NCBI GenBank assembly: GCA_037039685.1 | Contig: JAWNGF010000004.1 | Span: 4,464,001-4,528,000, forward strand | Length of the DNA: 64,000 nucleotides | Direction: 5' to 3' | Source of the DNA: Ceratobasidium sp. AG-K | Taxonomy: Eukaryota > Basidiomycota > Agaricomycetes > Cantharellales > Ceratobasidiaceae | Shown here: positions 10,117 to 21,250 of the stretch, in pieces | Position numbering within the stretch: the first letter of the stretch is position 1 | Layout of the letters: every line of letters begins with the position of its first letter | The notes under the pieces: generated by a model | Database searches by the model: none | What the model was told of the DNA's origin: nothing | The model's input: only the letters and a program-made list of their open reading frames with translations | Position numbers and translations under genes: made by a program

Positions 10117-10686
10117 GGTTACGGTGTCGGGGATTATGCGGCAGCAGAGGTGTATGATGAGATTATCATGAAAAACGGTCAGGAGGTTATAAAATCGCAG
10201 TGTAGTTGTGACTTTTGGCTCTCCGCGGCTAGTCGATTTGTGATTATGCGCCCGAGAAATCACACCACCGAGTTATTTTTAAAGCTCGAGGAAGCCCAAA
10301 TCAAAAAGGAAATGTACAACGTGGACAGTTTCCAAGTGAGTAGCATCCTATTCGTTGCCCTCATACTGGAGCCAATCCCACGGGTGGAGGGGAACGAAGC
10401 GGACTACATCGTCGCGACCCTTACCAAGACTACTTTCTCAAGCTTCTTGAGATCGATCAACCGTCTCAACGTTCTCTTGACGAGGTGCAAGAAGGGTCTT
10501 GTCATTTTGACCCGCAAAGAGTTCGTGTTGAGCACGGGCGGCCTTTTACGTGGACTTTGGTGGAGCATGGAGAAGGAGAATATCTGGGCTTCGGCTGAGG
10601 ACGTAGAAAATGGCTGCGTCGATCTACCGCGCGCCGAGGCCCCCAACGAGTATGGGTCGAGTGAAGAGGTGGGTATATGCGTATAG
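10117..10686 (+). pseudogene. Third copy of helicase 3' exons
   Basis: A 178-residue frame contains MYNVDSFQ, then, after a 54-nt intron-like insert (about 10,337-10,390, GTGAGT to GTGGAG, readable in frame), GNEADYIVATLTKTTFSSF, RLNVLLTRCKKGLVIL and the tail TGGLLRGLWWSMEKENIWAS. It is the best preserved duplicate of the C-terminal RecA2 domain and lacks all N-terminal motifs (no Walker A). It cannot be a helicase by itself and could at most encode a truncated domain. Confidence 0.65.
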
Positions 10687-11066
10687 TTTGCTAGTGGAAA
10701 CGCTAAACATTTTCGCAGGAATGAAAGCGGATTGCTGAACGTCGAATCGAGGAGTGTTGGCGGTATCATTGAGGAATTGCCTGTGTGAATCCACGAATGA
10801 TCTCAATTTGAATACAAATGAAACTCTTTTCGATTGGTACCAAGTTTGTCTCACGAAACCACAAACGATGCCAAGGATCCACAACCATAACATACGAGAT
10901 CAAATAAGTATATTACGAAAAATGATCCACCAGGAACGAATAAACCCCGATAAGTAGTGTGTATGAACATCGCCTATATAAAATACATGCTATCAGATGG
11001 GGGAGAACCAAATGAGAATAGTGCCAGAACAAAAAAGCACTCGAAATATTTCAGTTCAGACCGCCC
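10687..11066. other. Intergenic stretch, nothing recognised
   Basis: AT-rich spacer between the plus-strand helicase remnants and the 3' end of the minus-strand Bud4-like gene. I see no ORF, repeat or RNA gene that I can support. Confidence 0.5.
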
Positions 11067-14000
11067 CTATCGCCATGCCTGTGGTCGTGGAGGAGGTACT
11101 TGGGGCTCGGGTTTGGGTGGAGGCGGTGGGGTTTGGCTGGGTTGAGCGCCTGGGCTTGCAGAGTTCGCCTGGGCTTGAGCTTGTTGCTGAGCCAACGCCT
11201 GCGCAGCCGCAGCTTGCTCGTGTCGTTGCCAGACTAACTCTGCCCAAAGAGGATGGGGTGGGATGTTTCCAACCAAGGCACGAAGGATACGCAGCCTAAA
11301 TATGCAATTGATAGCTGTGCTCTATAGCCGTCGCTGAGACTCACCATTCGGCCTTTTCCTCGGGTGTATCAGCGTAGAACGCAATATCATCGTCCTTGCC
11401 AAATAGTAACCGGAAGCAGCGCTTGTCTACAAAGAACGCATCCGATTTGTCACTCTGACGTCGACCAGGAACCGCACCAGCAGGCAAAGGTTGTTGATCA
11501 CCCTCGACAGCCAGAGCCCGCTGGAGATTGATGGTAGCCATGGCTTTGCCGGTCAAGTCATTATAGGCAACTAGGTTGGAACCGATGATCCTAAACTGCC
11601 TTCGTCGCCAGGTCTAGCGATATGGTTAGAGTATATTCCAAGAATAAATGGCTAAGGCTTACCAAGATGTCACCGCCATTCTGGGTCAAGATCCCCTGGT
11701 AATAGATCTTCTTGTGCCACGCAACAGCGCTTAACCCTCGATGGCATTCCTCCAACGACTGTGGAAGCGTCTCGGGAGGAACACCAGGCAACGGAGGCAG
11801 CCTAAAGATGTGCAGAACCAACTCGCCGATCGGTCGCTGAGACATGTGTCCAGACATCATCGAGCTGGGTATCCCGCCGGCCCCACCACGAACCGAATCT
11901 TCAGACCATTCGCCAATCAAGGGATAACTCGTCTCGAACAGTCGGGTGTCGCATCGTTGGACGATATCCCTAAAGTTGATGTAGGCTCGCCCGATGGCTC
12001 CATCGGCCTTCATGTACCGCACGAGATGATCCTCGGTGACGGGGTCGGGTCGACGCAACAGAGCACGCTTGGGCTGCTTTTTAGGCGTGCTGCTGAAAAA
12101 GCTACGGAAGCCGCCTTGTTTGGGGGGTGGAGCAGGCATGAATTGCTGGGGAGGGGGAGCGGCCATACGTCGGATCTGGTTGACGATATGCTCGTCTTTG
12201 CGGACTTTGATCGTGAGGGGAAACGCGAGTTTGCCGTGTTCGATTCTACGAAATTATTAGCTTGGACCAAAATGATCCAAACAGACTCTCACAGCTCGAA
12301 CTCTTGATCAATCATCGCGTTGGGCTCGAGTCGGCATTCGGGAGTCGTGACGAAATGAATTCCGTTATTGAGCGTGCAGGTGAAGTACGTCGGGTGCTGG
12401 GGTATTGGCACACAAAGCTTTTGCAAGCATTGAACTAGAAACCGGCATTAGTAGAATTCCAAAAGAATATCGGTTCGCCCTACCTTTGACAAAGACCTTG
12501 CCGTGAGCCTTGGTCGTGCCAGCTTGAGCCCGAATTTCCTGAATCTCTTTCGCGTACTCGTTCTGTCACAATATGAGCACCACCAATCCAGGACCCCATT
12601 TTGACTCACCATATCCGAAGGCCGACGCACAGTTCGCCATGCCTTTCCGTTATCAACATCACCAGCACGACGATGGTGGGCAACCTTGTCATCAGCATGA
12701 ATCGTGCGATTCGGCTCGCGCAAATGATACGTTCGTCCCTGCGCGCCGATTAGCCTCGCTTACCACCATCGACCAGCCACTCACCTCGTCCTGATCATGA
12801 ATCTTCCGAATCTGCTCGTTAAACGAATCCTCCAACGCGAGTTCCTCGTTGTCCACAGGGACATCCAACAAATCAAGCTTGTCACCGATCACCTACAACC
12901 AATCAGCTCAATCCCAGTAGAAACCAAGCAACTCACCACCGCCTCGCTAACACTCTTGCTCCGCCTCCTGGCCGTACGACTAGGCCTACCCCGTAGCTCG
13001 CGACGCTTTTAGAGAATCATCTCCTCGTGCTCCTTGATCTTTTCCTTTCCGCTCATCTCGGGCTTGGGGGACGTGCTCGTAACGCTCATGTACGACGTCG
13101 GACATTCGTTCATGATATTGCTTGCCCGCCCGGGGTCGAGCACGCTCAGCCGTTTGGGCTCGTAGGCGCTCCAGCGTTGGCTGCTCGTTTCGTACATGCT
13201 CGATCGTTGGCTGGGTGAGTCGTATGCACTCGATCGGCGGCCGGGTTCGAGTGCGCGGGGTGTGGAGATGAGCGATCGTCCGATGGGAGGGGTGATCGCT
13301 TCTTCGATTTCGGTCTCGGTCTCGCCAGACGACGCGACCGAGTCGGTAGCAGATTGCATCGGCGCGCGGGGAAGCACGACCCGCACGGGCTCGCGTCGGG
13401 GTTCGGGCTCTGGTTCGGTTTCCTCTTCTTCTTCTTCCTCTTCAATCTGCTTTCGATAGGGAAGCGACGAATGCGACTCGTCGGCGGGGTTGAATCCCAT
13501 ACTGCTCCCCTCGCCAGAAAGGTCTGCAAATCCTCGAGCCACACCCGCCATCAATCGCTCAATATCGATCCTGGAGCCACTCATACGGGGACCTACAAAT
13601 CGTCAGCTACATCCTAGCAAAATAACATAGGACCCACCATTGATGGACCGACCTTCTGGAACCGGACTCTCGGACTCGCATGTCCTGTGGGTGTAAGACT
13701 ATCCCCAGTCCTTCGATCCATCAACTTGCGCAGCACATCGTCCCTTGAAATCCTCGGCGACCGACCGCTCACGCTCCCACCCGTAAACTGGGGTTCCATA
13801 AGACGTCCGCTGAGGTTGGGCGAAGAATGACGCGTCTCGAGGGTCGGAGCGAGGTGACGGGGCGTATACGGACGCGAATCGAGATGGGCCGAGTGACGCA
13901 CATTGGGGCTGGCTGGCTCGTCGCGAGTGGATCGCCGTGGACTGTCCTCTTCGATGTGAGAGGTATCCCCAAGGTCGACAGACACCTCCTCGCTCTTGAC

Positions 14001-14294
14001 CACGACCTCGTCCAACCCAGACAATATCTTGCCGCCCATGAGTTCGGAATCCTCCTCTTCCTCTTCGATCTGTCCATGATCGCCCGGTCCGCTGCTGCTC
14101 CCGAACCCAATCCGACTCGCGCCCATCCCGCTCCGGCTGATGATGCTGTCAAACGAGACGAGGCTGGCGAATGACATGCCATTGGCCATGGACGCGTCGG
14201 CGACGCTTAGATCTGGCAAGCGCTCGTCGTAGATTTGGACTGCGCTGTGTCCAGAGTGGTGAACCGCGACGCCTTGGTCGATCGAGGCTGCCAA
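11067..14294 (-). pseudogene. Anillin/Bud4-like PH-domain protein, multi-exon, disrupted
   Basis: Minus-strand exons give, in order, Ser/Pro-rich disordered segments (14.29-13.0 kb), a FNEQIRKIHDQDE segment, an NNGIHFVTTPECRLEPNA region, INFRDIVQRCDTRLFETSYPLIGEW, and a C-terminal PH domain (TWRRRQFRIIGSNLVAYNDLTGKA, FVDKRCFRLLFG, FYADTPEEKAEW) with a Gln/Ala/Pro tail ending at 11067. This is the anillin-homology plus PH layout of fungal Bud4/Int1-type septum and bud-neck proteins. Clear introns: 11,296-11,344, 11,614-11,662, 12,246-12,292. An in-frame TAA at 13,009-13,011 and a frame mismatch near 14,294 suggest a pseudogene or sequence errors. Confidence 0.7.
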
Positions 14295-14453
14295 TGATCG
14301 GTGATGGACTCCAAAGGGTAGCTTGAAGACTCACCATCTCCCTCCCTCGTGCCCTTCGCGCGAATACACGCTCTCGACCATCCCATTCCCTGAATGATGG
14401 ACAACAACTCCAGGGCGGCCGCCGGTATGATGCACAACCGCCGAACCAGAATG

Positions 14454-14745
14454 CTAGACCACAACCTCGGTCATCGACCTTGAATGCTCCTCGGCCTCCA
14501 ACCGCCTGGCTTCCTCGATCCGAGCACATTCCTCCTCTTCTCGACGCGCTTGTTCCTCCAGTCGCGCAAGCTCCTCTTCCTCGTCCCGAAGCCTGGCTTG
14601 CTCTTCCCGACGCGCCTCTTCTCTTCCTCTTCCTCTTCCTTCCGAACCCGTTCTTCCTCTTCCCGACCAGCCTCCTTTGCCCGCTCCTCCCATCGAGCTT
14701 CCAAAGGATCCACAGCCTTTGGGAAATTGTGATATGGGGGGTGAC
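14454..14745 (-). pseudogene. Glu/Arg-rich coiled-coil segment with frameshift and stop
   Basis: Minus-strand reading gives FPKAVDPLEARWEERAKEAG followed by a long EEEERVRKEEE / ARREEQARLRDEEEELARLEE coiled coil. The frame changes within the GAAGAG low-complexity run near 14,640 and a TAG occurs at 14,454-14,456, after which SGSAVVHHTGGRPGVVVHHSG continues. It is either the N-terminal part of the Bud4-like gene or the tail of a separate upstream gene. The slip lies in a simple repeat, so a sequencing or assembly error is possible. Confidence 0.4.
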
Positions 14746-16339
14746 GGTAACGAGGATGAGAGCGAGGATCACAACCCTGTCCGGGCGCTTCGACTGCCAA
14801 GAACCGGATTCAGGGTCTTTTCCGCATTGGCTCCGATCGCGAGTTCGATCATCACCTGCACGACGCTCACCAAGTTCCACCCAAGCACATTACCTCCCAC
14901 GAGTTGAAGCGATCGTTGAACACTGCCACGAACCTCCTGTGCGCTCCGTAGTACGGAGTTGGTGATACCATTTGCGTCGATTGCGTACGCCGTTGTTCGG
15001 GGTAAGTGGGACCCGCGTTGGGCATGGCGCTCTTGTGAATGCTGAACTTGAGTTGTGTAGCACAGGATCTGCTCGCCGGGAAAACCGGGGTACTGCTCGC
15101 CATCGTCTACACTGTGGGATTGGAACCATGCACCGGGACTCAGATCACAACGTCGCGATACATGCCGAGCCCATCACCGGCTGGACCAAAAGAAGTGAAT
15201 AGGGAGGATTGCTCCTCAGCTCGACCGGGGCGGGTTCTTTACCTATCCTCGTGTTCCAGCAAACTCTCCTAAGCCCCGATGGTGTTTCCACAACTACGAT
15301 ATCCAGGAATCGAGCGCTTACCGTTCGCGTGGTCGACCCGTGAGTATTGAACCCGGGCATACTTCGCTCACGCCCTGTGTCACGAACTTACAAGACCTGG
15401 TATCACAGAACCGTCAATATACGAGCTTGTCCAACATTTTGTCGGCCCCTTCCGCCTCTCATACGATCGGTACTTAACCCTCTGCTCCATGGACCCAAAG
15501 GGTGGCTGATTCCTCCCCATTCGAGCCCTTAGGTGGCGGTCCCGTCGGCGTCTCGCGGTACTTCCACTCCCCTGAAGGCGCATCCATTCCCACGTGGTCG
15601 ACATGAGCGCCGACCGATAGATAGACGTCAAGTAAGTGACTCACTTGATCCGAAGAAGTCTCCATCAACTGATTTAACCCCGTATTCGCCGACACTGTCG
15701 GTCAGGGTGCTTCTCACCGACATACCCGCCCCACTTGCGATATAGACCTACCCGGCGGCACACACCAAGTCTGTCGTAAATCGCATATCCCGTCCTCGAC
15801 ACACGATCGTCCCCTCTCCTTCTGATTGCGCATGACCGCGCAAGTGAGACGACCTGCCCACGGTGATCACAGCCACACATTGGCCGCACAAGGTCCTGCG
15901 GGCCCGCTCCCAGTCAACCGTGGCACACTCCGCCCTGTTGACCTGACGTGAACCGTCGGCGGAGTAATTGCCCCGCATAATACGCCACACGACCCCGTCC
16001 TCACTTGGCGTCTCCAACTTGAGTGTACAGGATTCAAGGACCACCACGCAGTGGCTGTGTTTCCCGCGTGTGCGGTATCGCGACAAGCACAAGGGACCCG
16101 ATGATTGACGAGGAGATTGGGTGTTTCATACGCTTCACGGAGCCGGGGAAGTTGTGACAATCGCGCTGGGTAACGTAGCAAATGGGTCGGATGGGGATCG
16201 AGCCAAGGATGAGAGTTCTCTCGGAGTGGTGGCTTTGGTTGGATTAGGTGTAATTATATCGCTGCCTCTGGTTGGGTTGGCCGGAGCCGTGACAGGGCCA
16301 TCAAAATGGAGCTAAATGATTGACACTCGTTTTAGCCAT
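14746..16339 (-). other. Unresolved coding-like stretch, probably minus strand
   Basis: Several short minus-strand frames look protein-like, for example a Cys-containing segment in 15,748-16,092 (VVWRIMRGNYSADGSRQV, TLCGQCVAVITVG), a DAPSGEWKYRETPTGPPPKG segment near 15,570 and a hydrophobic VVILALILVTVT near 14,780. They could be exons of one membrane-anchored protein, but I cannot join them convincingly and recognise no family. Confidence 0.25.
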
Positions 16340-16371
16340 GGATGTGATTGATATCGGATGTGATTGATATC
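16340..16371. repeat. Perfect 16-bp tandem duplication
   Basis: The unit GGATGTGATTGATATC occurs twice head to tail in the spacer upstream of the TPR-CHAT 3' end. No function is apparent. Confidence 0.8.
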
Positions 16372-16576
16372 TTGGTGACAGCGAACAGAGTCAGCCGGGG
16401 TTAGATGAGCCCGCAATATGCCTCCCACTTTGGGTAAATAAATCTGATATTTGCGTCCAGCAGCATATACAAACACACATGTTCTCATAACTCCACCAGG
16501 GGTAAACTACTCATTTCACACATCAAACAACATCCTGTGCACCAAGCAACTTCAGAGCGAGCAGGTCAGAGTCAAC

Positions 16577-19500
16577 TTAGCACCCAATATGTATGAACGG
16601 TGCCCATCGCGCTATGTCCTCCTTTCCCACTTTTTCCCGTAACTGGGCTAAGGCTTGATGCAACGCCCTCGCTGACTTTGTATGATCCATCTTTCCGTCC
16701 TTCAGCAGCTCCGCATATACTAGATCGGCTACTTCCGGCCCATCTTCGTCAGCTATACTCCACATTGTGCCAATCACACTCGGGTATCCTGCCATCAGCA
16801 TCCCTGCAGCGAGGTGCACGGCCTCATCTGGCATATTCTTGTCCCCTGTGGCAGTCTGGCAAGCTGAGAGAAAAGCGAGACCTTTGTTCGTGAACGACTG
16901 CTTCGTGATGGCGGCGAGCGTGAGGTTGCCGTCGTGAAGGTGAAAGGCACTCTTCATGGGATCATATATATCCTGGCTACCATGACATGCCATGTGAACC
17001 CAGCTGAACTGGTCCATCGCGTCCAGCACTTGTTCAACAGTCGCTTCGTCATCCTCAAGTTGGAGATAATACTCGGAGCAAGCATGCTCATGGATAACAG
17101 CGAGCTCTTTTGTAATGCATGGTAGACTGTTCAAGCGAGGTGTATTCGCTTGACCTACAGCCAGTATTCCGCAGGTAGAGCTCAAGTCGGATGACTGGCT
17201 CGAGATCAAAGCGCTGAGGGTCGGGGTATACGACGAGATCACCAAGTCGAATGTGCTGGGCTGTGAGAGGTCGCGGCTAGGACGAGCCGCGTGGAGTGGA
17301 AGAAATGAGAGCAGACCCGATGTACACCAAGTGATGTGAGGTAGCTGATCAGCTGGCAATTCGCGCTGTGTAGCCGAAGATGAGGTAAGTCCCTGGCGGA
17401 TGATCTGCATGTTATACGTACCGTGTATCCAAGAAAGCCAAGCACTGGCCCCACCACGCCGGACCATAGGCTCTCTAGTGAGCTCTGGAGGGATCCCAGC
17501 GGGTTTAGCCGAGGTCCGGGTCTTCGGTCCCGCACCTGATCAAACACATTGTGGCGAGCTGAGATTGCTTGTTCGGAAGAGAAGTGTGGGAGGGCAACAT
17601 GGGAGATAGTGTCATTGTTAGGATGAAGTATCAACGCATCACAACGAGACCCATGCAAGTTGATGACTGCAATGGGGTGAGCTTTGGCAGCACTCAGCAG
17701 CCGAACCGCCATCGGAGGACGCAAGAAATCTTCGAATCCTGGCATCGATCGAACCTTCTCCAGGAGGCTATCCCACTCGAGAGCCAGCTGTATGTGTGTG
17801 CTAGCTTCCTGGCCCAAGTCAAGTTCAATTGTCACAGGAATTAAGGACGGAGATGATCGGGATCCTGCATGCTCGAGCTGGCTACCAATACTGACAAGGT
17901 CTTCGGCGAGCTTTGAGTCGTAACGGGAAAGGCGTTCGAAAGGCGTGCGAAGTTGAGCGATCTGACCCCAAACAATGGACCGACCTGCTTCCAGCCACTC
18001 AAGAGCTCGGTCGTACGCACCAGTGGAAATTGCGTGTGATGCAGCTTCAGTGGCAAAGCTGCTTACATCTGCAACGAGCTCATAACGGCGAGTAATGGTG
18101 GTGCCAATCCAGATGAGCTGTGGGATGAGAGACATAGCCTGCTGATATGCAGGCAGAGGAGAGGGCATGGCGTCGTAGGAGGAGAGTTTAGCCCATCGTT
18201 GGCACGCGTTGAATCGAACGGACGGAGGCCCTGTGAGTGAATGTGAAGCTGTGTTGAACGATGAAGCGGCAGACTGCAGGTCTAAAGACTGGTTGAGAAG
18301 CCTGAATCGAGTCTCGTATGAGTTACCGAGGTTGTTGAGATATCCTGGCTTGTCTGGATGGCCATCAGGAGTGAGCGAAACGGCCTGTGCTTGGGACTCG
18401 ATGGCTTTGTTCAGGTCCGGGAGCTCGCCCAGACGCCCGAATCGAGTCTGGTATGAAACTCCGAGGTTGTTGAGTGTTGCTGGCTTGTGTGGATGGCCAT
18501 GAGGAGTGAGCGAAACGGCCTGTGCTTGGGACTCGATGGCTTTGTTCAGGTCCGGGAGCTCGCCCAGACGCCCGAATCGAGTCTGGTATGAAACTCCGAG
18601 GTTGTTGAGTCTTCCTGGCTTGTCTGGATGGTCATCAGGAGTGAGCGAAACGGCCTGTGCTTGGGACTCGATGGCTTTGTTCAGGTCCGGGAGCTCGCCC
18701 AGACGCCCGAATCGAGTCTCGTATGAGTTACCGAGGTTGTTGAGATATCCTGGCTTGTGTGGATGGCCATCAGGAGTGAGCGACACGGCCTGTGCTTGGG
18801 ACTCGATGGCTTTGTTCAGGTCCGGGAGCTCGCCCAGACGCCCGAATCGAGTCTGGTATGAGTTACCGAGGTTGTTGAGTGTTGCCGGCTTGTCTGGATG
18901 GCCATCAGGAGTGAGCGAAACGGCCTGTGCTTTGGACTCGATGGCTTTGTTCAGGTCGGGGAGCTCGCCCAGACGCCCGAATCGAGTCTGGTATGAGTTA
19001 CCCAGGTTGTTGAGTCTTCCTGGCTTGTCTGGATGGCCATGAGGAGTGAGCGAAACGGCCTGTGCTTGGGACTCGATGGCTTTGTTCAGGTCGGGGAGCT
19101 CGCCCAGACGCCCGAATCGAGTCTGGTATGAAACTCCGAGGTTGTTGAGTGTTGCTGGCTTGTGTGGATGGCCACGAGGAGTGAGCGAAACGGCCTGTGC
19201 TTTGGACTCGATGGCTTTGTTCAGGTCGGGGAGCTCGCCCAGACGCCCGAATCGAGTCTGGTATGAGTTACCGAGGTTGTTGAGTCTTCCTGGCTTGTCT
19301 GGATGGCCATCAGGAGTGAGCGACACGGCCTGTGCTTGGGACTCGATGGCTTTGTTCAGGTCCGGGAGCTCGCCCAGACGCCCGAATCGAGTCTGGTATG
19401 AAACTCCGAGGTTGTTGAGTGTTGCCGGCTTGTCTGGATGGCCATCAGGAGTGAGCGAAACGGCCTGTGCTTTGGACTCGATGGCTTTGTTCAGGTCGGG

Positions 19501-20364
19501 GAGCTCGCCCAGACGCCCGAATCGAGTCTGGTATGAGTTACCCAGGTTGTTGAGTCTTCCTGGCTTGTCTGGATGGCCATGAGGAGTGAGCGAAACGGCC
19601 TGTGCTTGGGACTCGATGGCTTTGTTCAGGTCGGGGAGCTCGCCCAGACGCCCGAATCGAGTCTGGTATGAAACTCCGAGGTTGTTGAGTGTTGCTGGCT
19701 TGTGTGGATGGCCATGAGGAGTGAGCGAAACGGCCTGTGCTTGGGACTCGATGGCTTTGTTCAGGTCGGGGAGCTCGCCCAGACGCCCGAATCGAGTCTG
19801 GTATGAGTTACCGAGGTTGTTGAGATATCCTGGCTTGTGTGGATGGCCATCAGGAGTGAGCGACACGGCCTGTGCTTGGGACTCGATGGCTTTGTTCAGG
19901 TCCGGGAGCTCGCCCAGACGCCCGAATCGAGTCTGGTATGAAACTCCGAGGTTGTTGAGATATCCTGGCTTGTCTGGATGGCCATCAAGAGTGAGCGACA
20001 CGGCCTGTGCTTGGGACTCGATGGCTTTGTTCAGGTCCGGGAGCTCGCCCAGACGCCCAAATCGAGTCTGGTATGAAACTCCGAGATTGTTGAGTGTTGC
20101 CGGCTTGTCTGGATGGCCATCAGGAGTGAGCGAAACGGCCTGTGCTTGGGACTCGATGGCATTGATCAAGTCGCAAATCCGACCCAGACGTCCAAATCGA
20201 GACTCATATGCACACCCGAGATTGTTGAGTAGACCCCACCATTCGGTCTGGGAACCGCGTAATAGGGCAACAGCTACCCCCCAATACTCGATCGCCTCGT
20301 CAATATCTTCAATGGCCCCTGTGCGCTCGAATCGCTGGTACGCCGATACTCCCAAGGTCGACAA
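16577..20364 (-). CDS. TPR-CHAT protein (caspase-like protease domain)
   Basis: Minus strand, one intron at 17,366-17,421 (56 nt, GTACGT...CAG). The N-terminal two-thirds is about 15 TPR units of 45 residues (LNNLG, YQTRFGRLGELPDLNKAIE). A helical linker follows, then a CHAT domain with LPHITWCTSGLLSFLPLHAA, the catalytic His in HMACHG (near 16,985) and the catalytic Cys in LSACQTATG (near 16,870), ending at 16,577. CHAT proteins are caspase-like cysteine peptidases; fungal TPR-CHAT genes form large families with suspected roles in signalling or cell death. The start is uncertain: position 20,364 is a TTG and the frame continues upstream (DQDQAQEL), probably from another exon ending before about 20,400. 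Confidence 0.85.
18289..20230 (-). repeat. 135-bp tandem array encoding TPR units
   Basis: The segment around GCCCAGACGCCCGAATCGAG recurs every 135 bp from about 18,424 to 20,044 (13 near-identical units), with diverged units at each end. Variants alternate between GVSYQT and GNSYQT, and between PATL, PGYL and PGRL, in a mixed order, which suggests recent unequal exchange or gene conversion. Because 135 is a multiple of three, the opposite strand also stays open, producing artefact ORFs of up to 248 codons. Confidence 0.95.
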
Positions 20365-21250
20365 CTCCTGGGCCTGGTCTTGGTCTTCATATGGTGATCT
20401 GGAGGCCAGTTCCCCCTGTCAGTCATATCCGAGCAGTGTTCTACCCCTGCTGGCGCTGTGTTCTTGAGACGAACATACCTCATCTCCATCAGATTATTCA
20501 CTTTTCACCCTACAGCGTACTTAGTTGCGTATCCCTCCAGGCATCCGCGTCGTGGTTTATCAATGCGCGAGGTGCTTGTTACTCCGGTGTCCCGGTCCAC
20601 CAAAGCGCCCGTGACAAGCCTCACTTGTGCCACTCGGCGTCCATCGTTTCTCCCGCGTTGAACATTCGATACGTGCGCTCACCGTTCCTCCTCTTACGCA
20701 GTTCGTGCAGTCGTCTATCACTTGCTCCAAGCGACTTCGTGCGAGCAGTGCTTCACCCGCAAGTCCTTTCATCTGCCTCGGTAAATCGGTCTGACTCATA
20801 TTTGAATGTGCTGTAATGGGCAGATGGATTGGCCTGAACTGCATTGATCTCCCAATCAGTGCCCGCTTCACCTCGTGTTATCATCGCCCCTCGCTTTCCT
20901 CCGCCCTTCACTGCCAATGCGATACAACAGCGTTGCGTGAAGACTGTGGTTTTGGCGAAGCATACTGACACTTATGAGTTTCGCCCCGGTCCCACCTACG
21001 CGGAAGAATAGGTCATCAGTAAAATCCTCTTTCGGTCCAAAGATTTGAGCTTGGCCTACCTGCCAAGCTGTGTTTCTGTCCACGTAGATTATTGATGAAA
21101 CATACACTGGCTGCGAGTACAGCAATGTGGGCTCGATCTGGTGGATCGCCCAAGGCCAGTTCGGATCCACTTGCCAAATTAGGCAGCCCAAAATTGACTA
21201 GCAAAGTTCAACATACTTTGAATCCTTCGCTCAAGTACCCAGCTCTCAAG
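20365..21250 (-). other. Probable 5' region of the TPR-CHAT gene, exons unresolved
   Basis: A donor-like GTATGTTCG near 20,475 follows ATGGAGATGAG, and a CCTCCAG acceptor lies near 20,400, so upstream exons are likely. A further minus-strand stretch around 20,870-21,200 shows intron-like GTAGGCCA and ATAAG signals. I could not build a reliable N-terminus. Confidence 0.35.

Noticed and set aside
14149..14880. A 243-codon minus-strand ORF
   Set aside because: Arg/Gly-rich shadow of the Glu-rich coiled-coil frame in the same low-complexity DNA.
18289..20230. CRISPR-like regular repeat spacing
   Set aside because: Units are contiguous, near-identical over their full 135 bp and encode TPRs; there are no spacers, and the context is eukaryotic.
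18209..20467. Long plus-strand ORFs (97-248 codons) across the TPR array
   Set aside because: They are antisense shadows: a 135-bp repeat keeps every frame without a stop open. The minus strand encodes recognisable TPRs.
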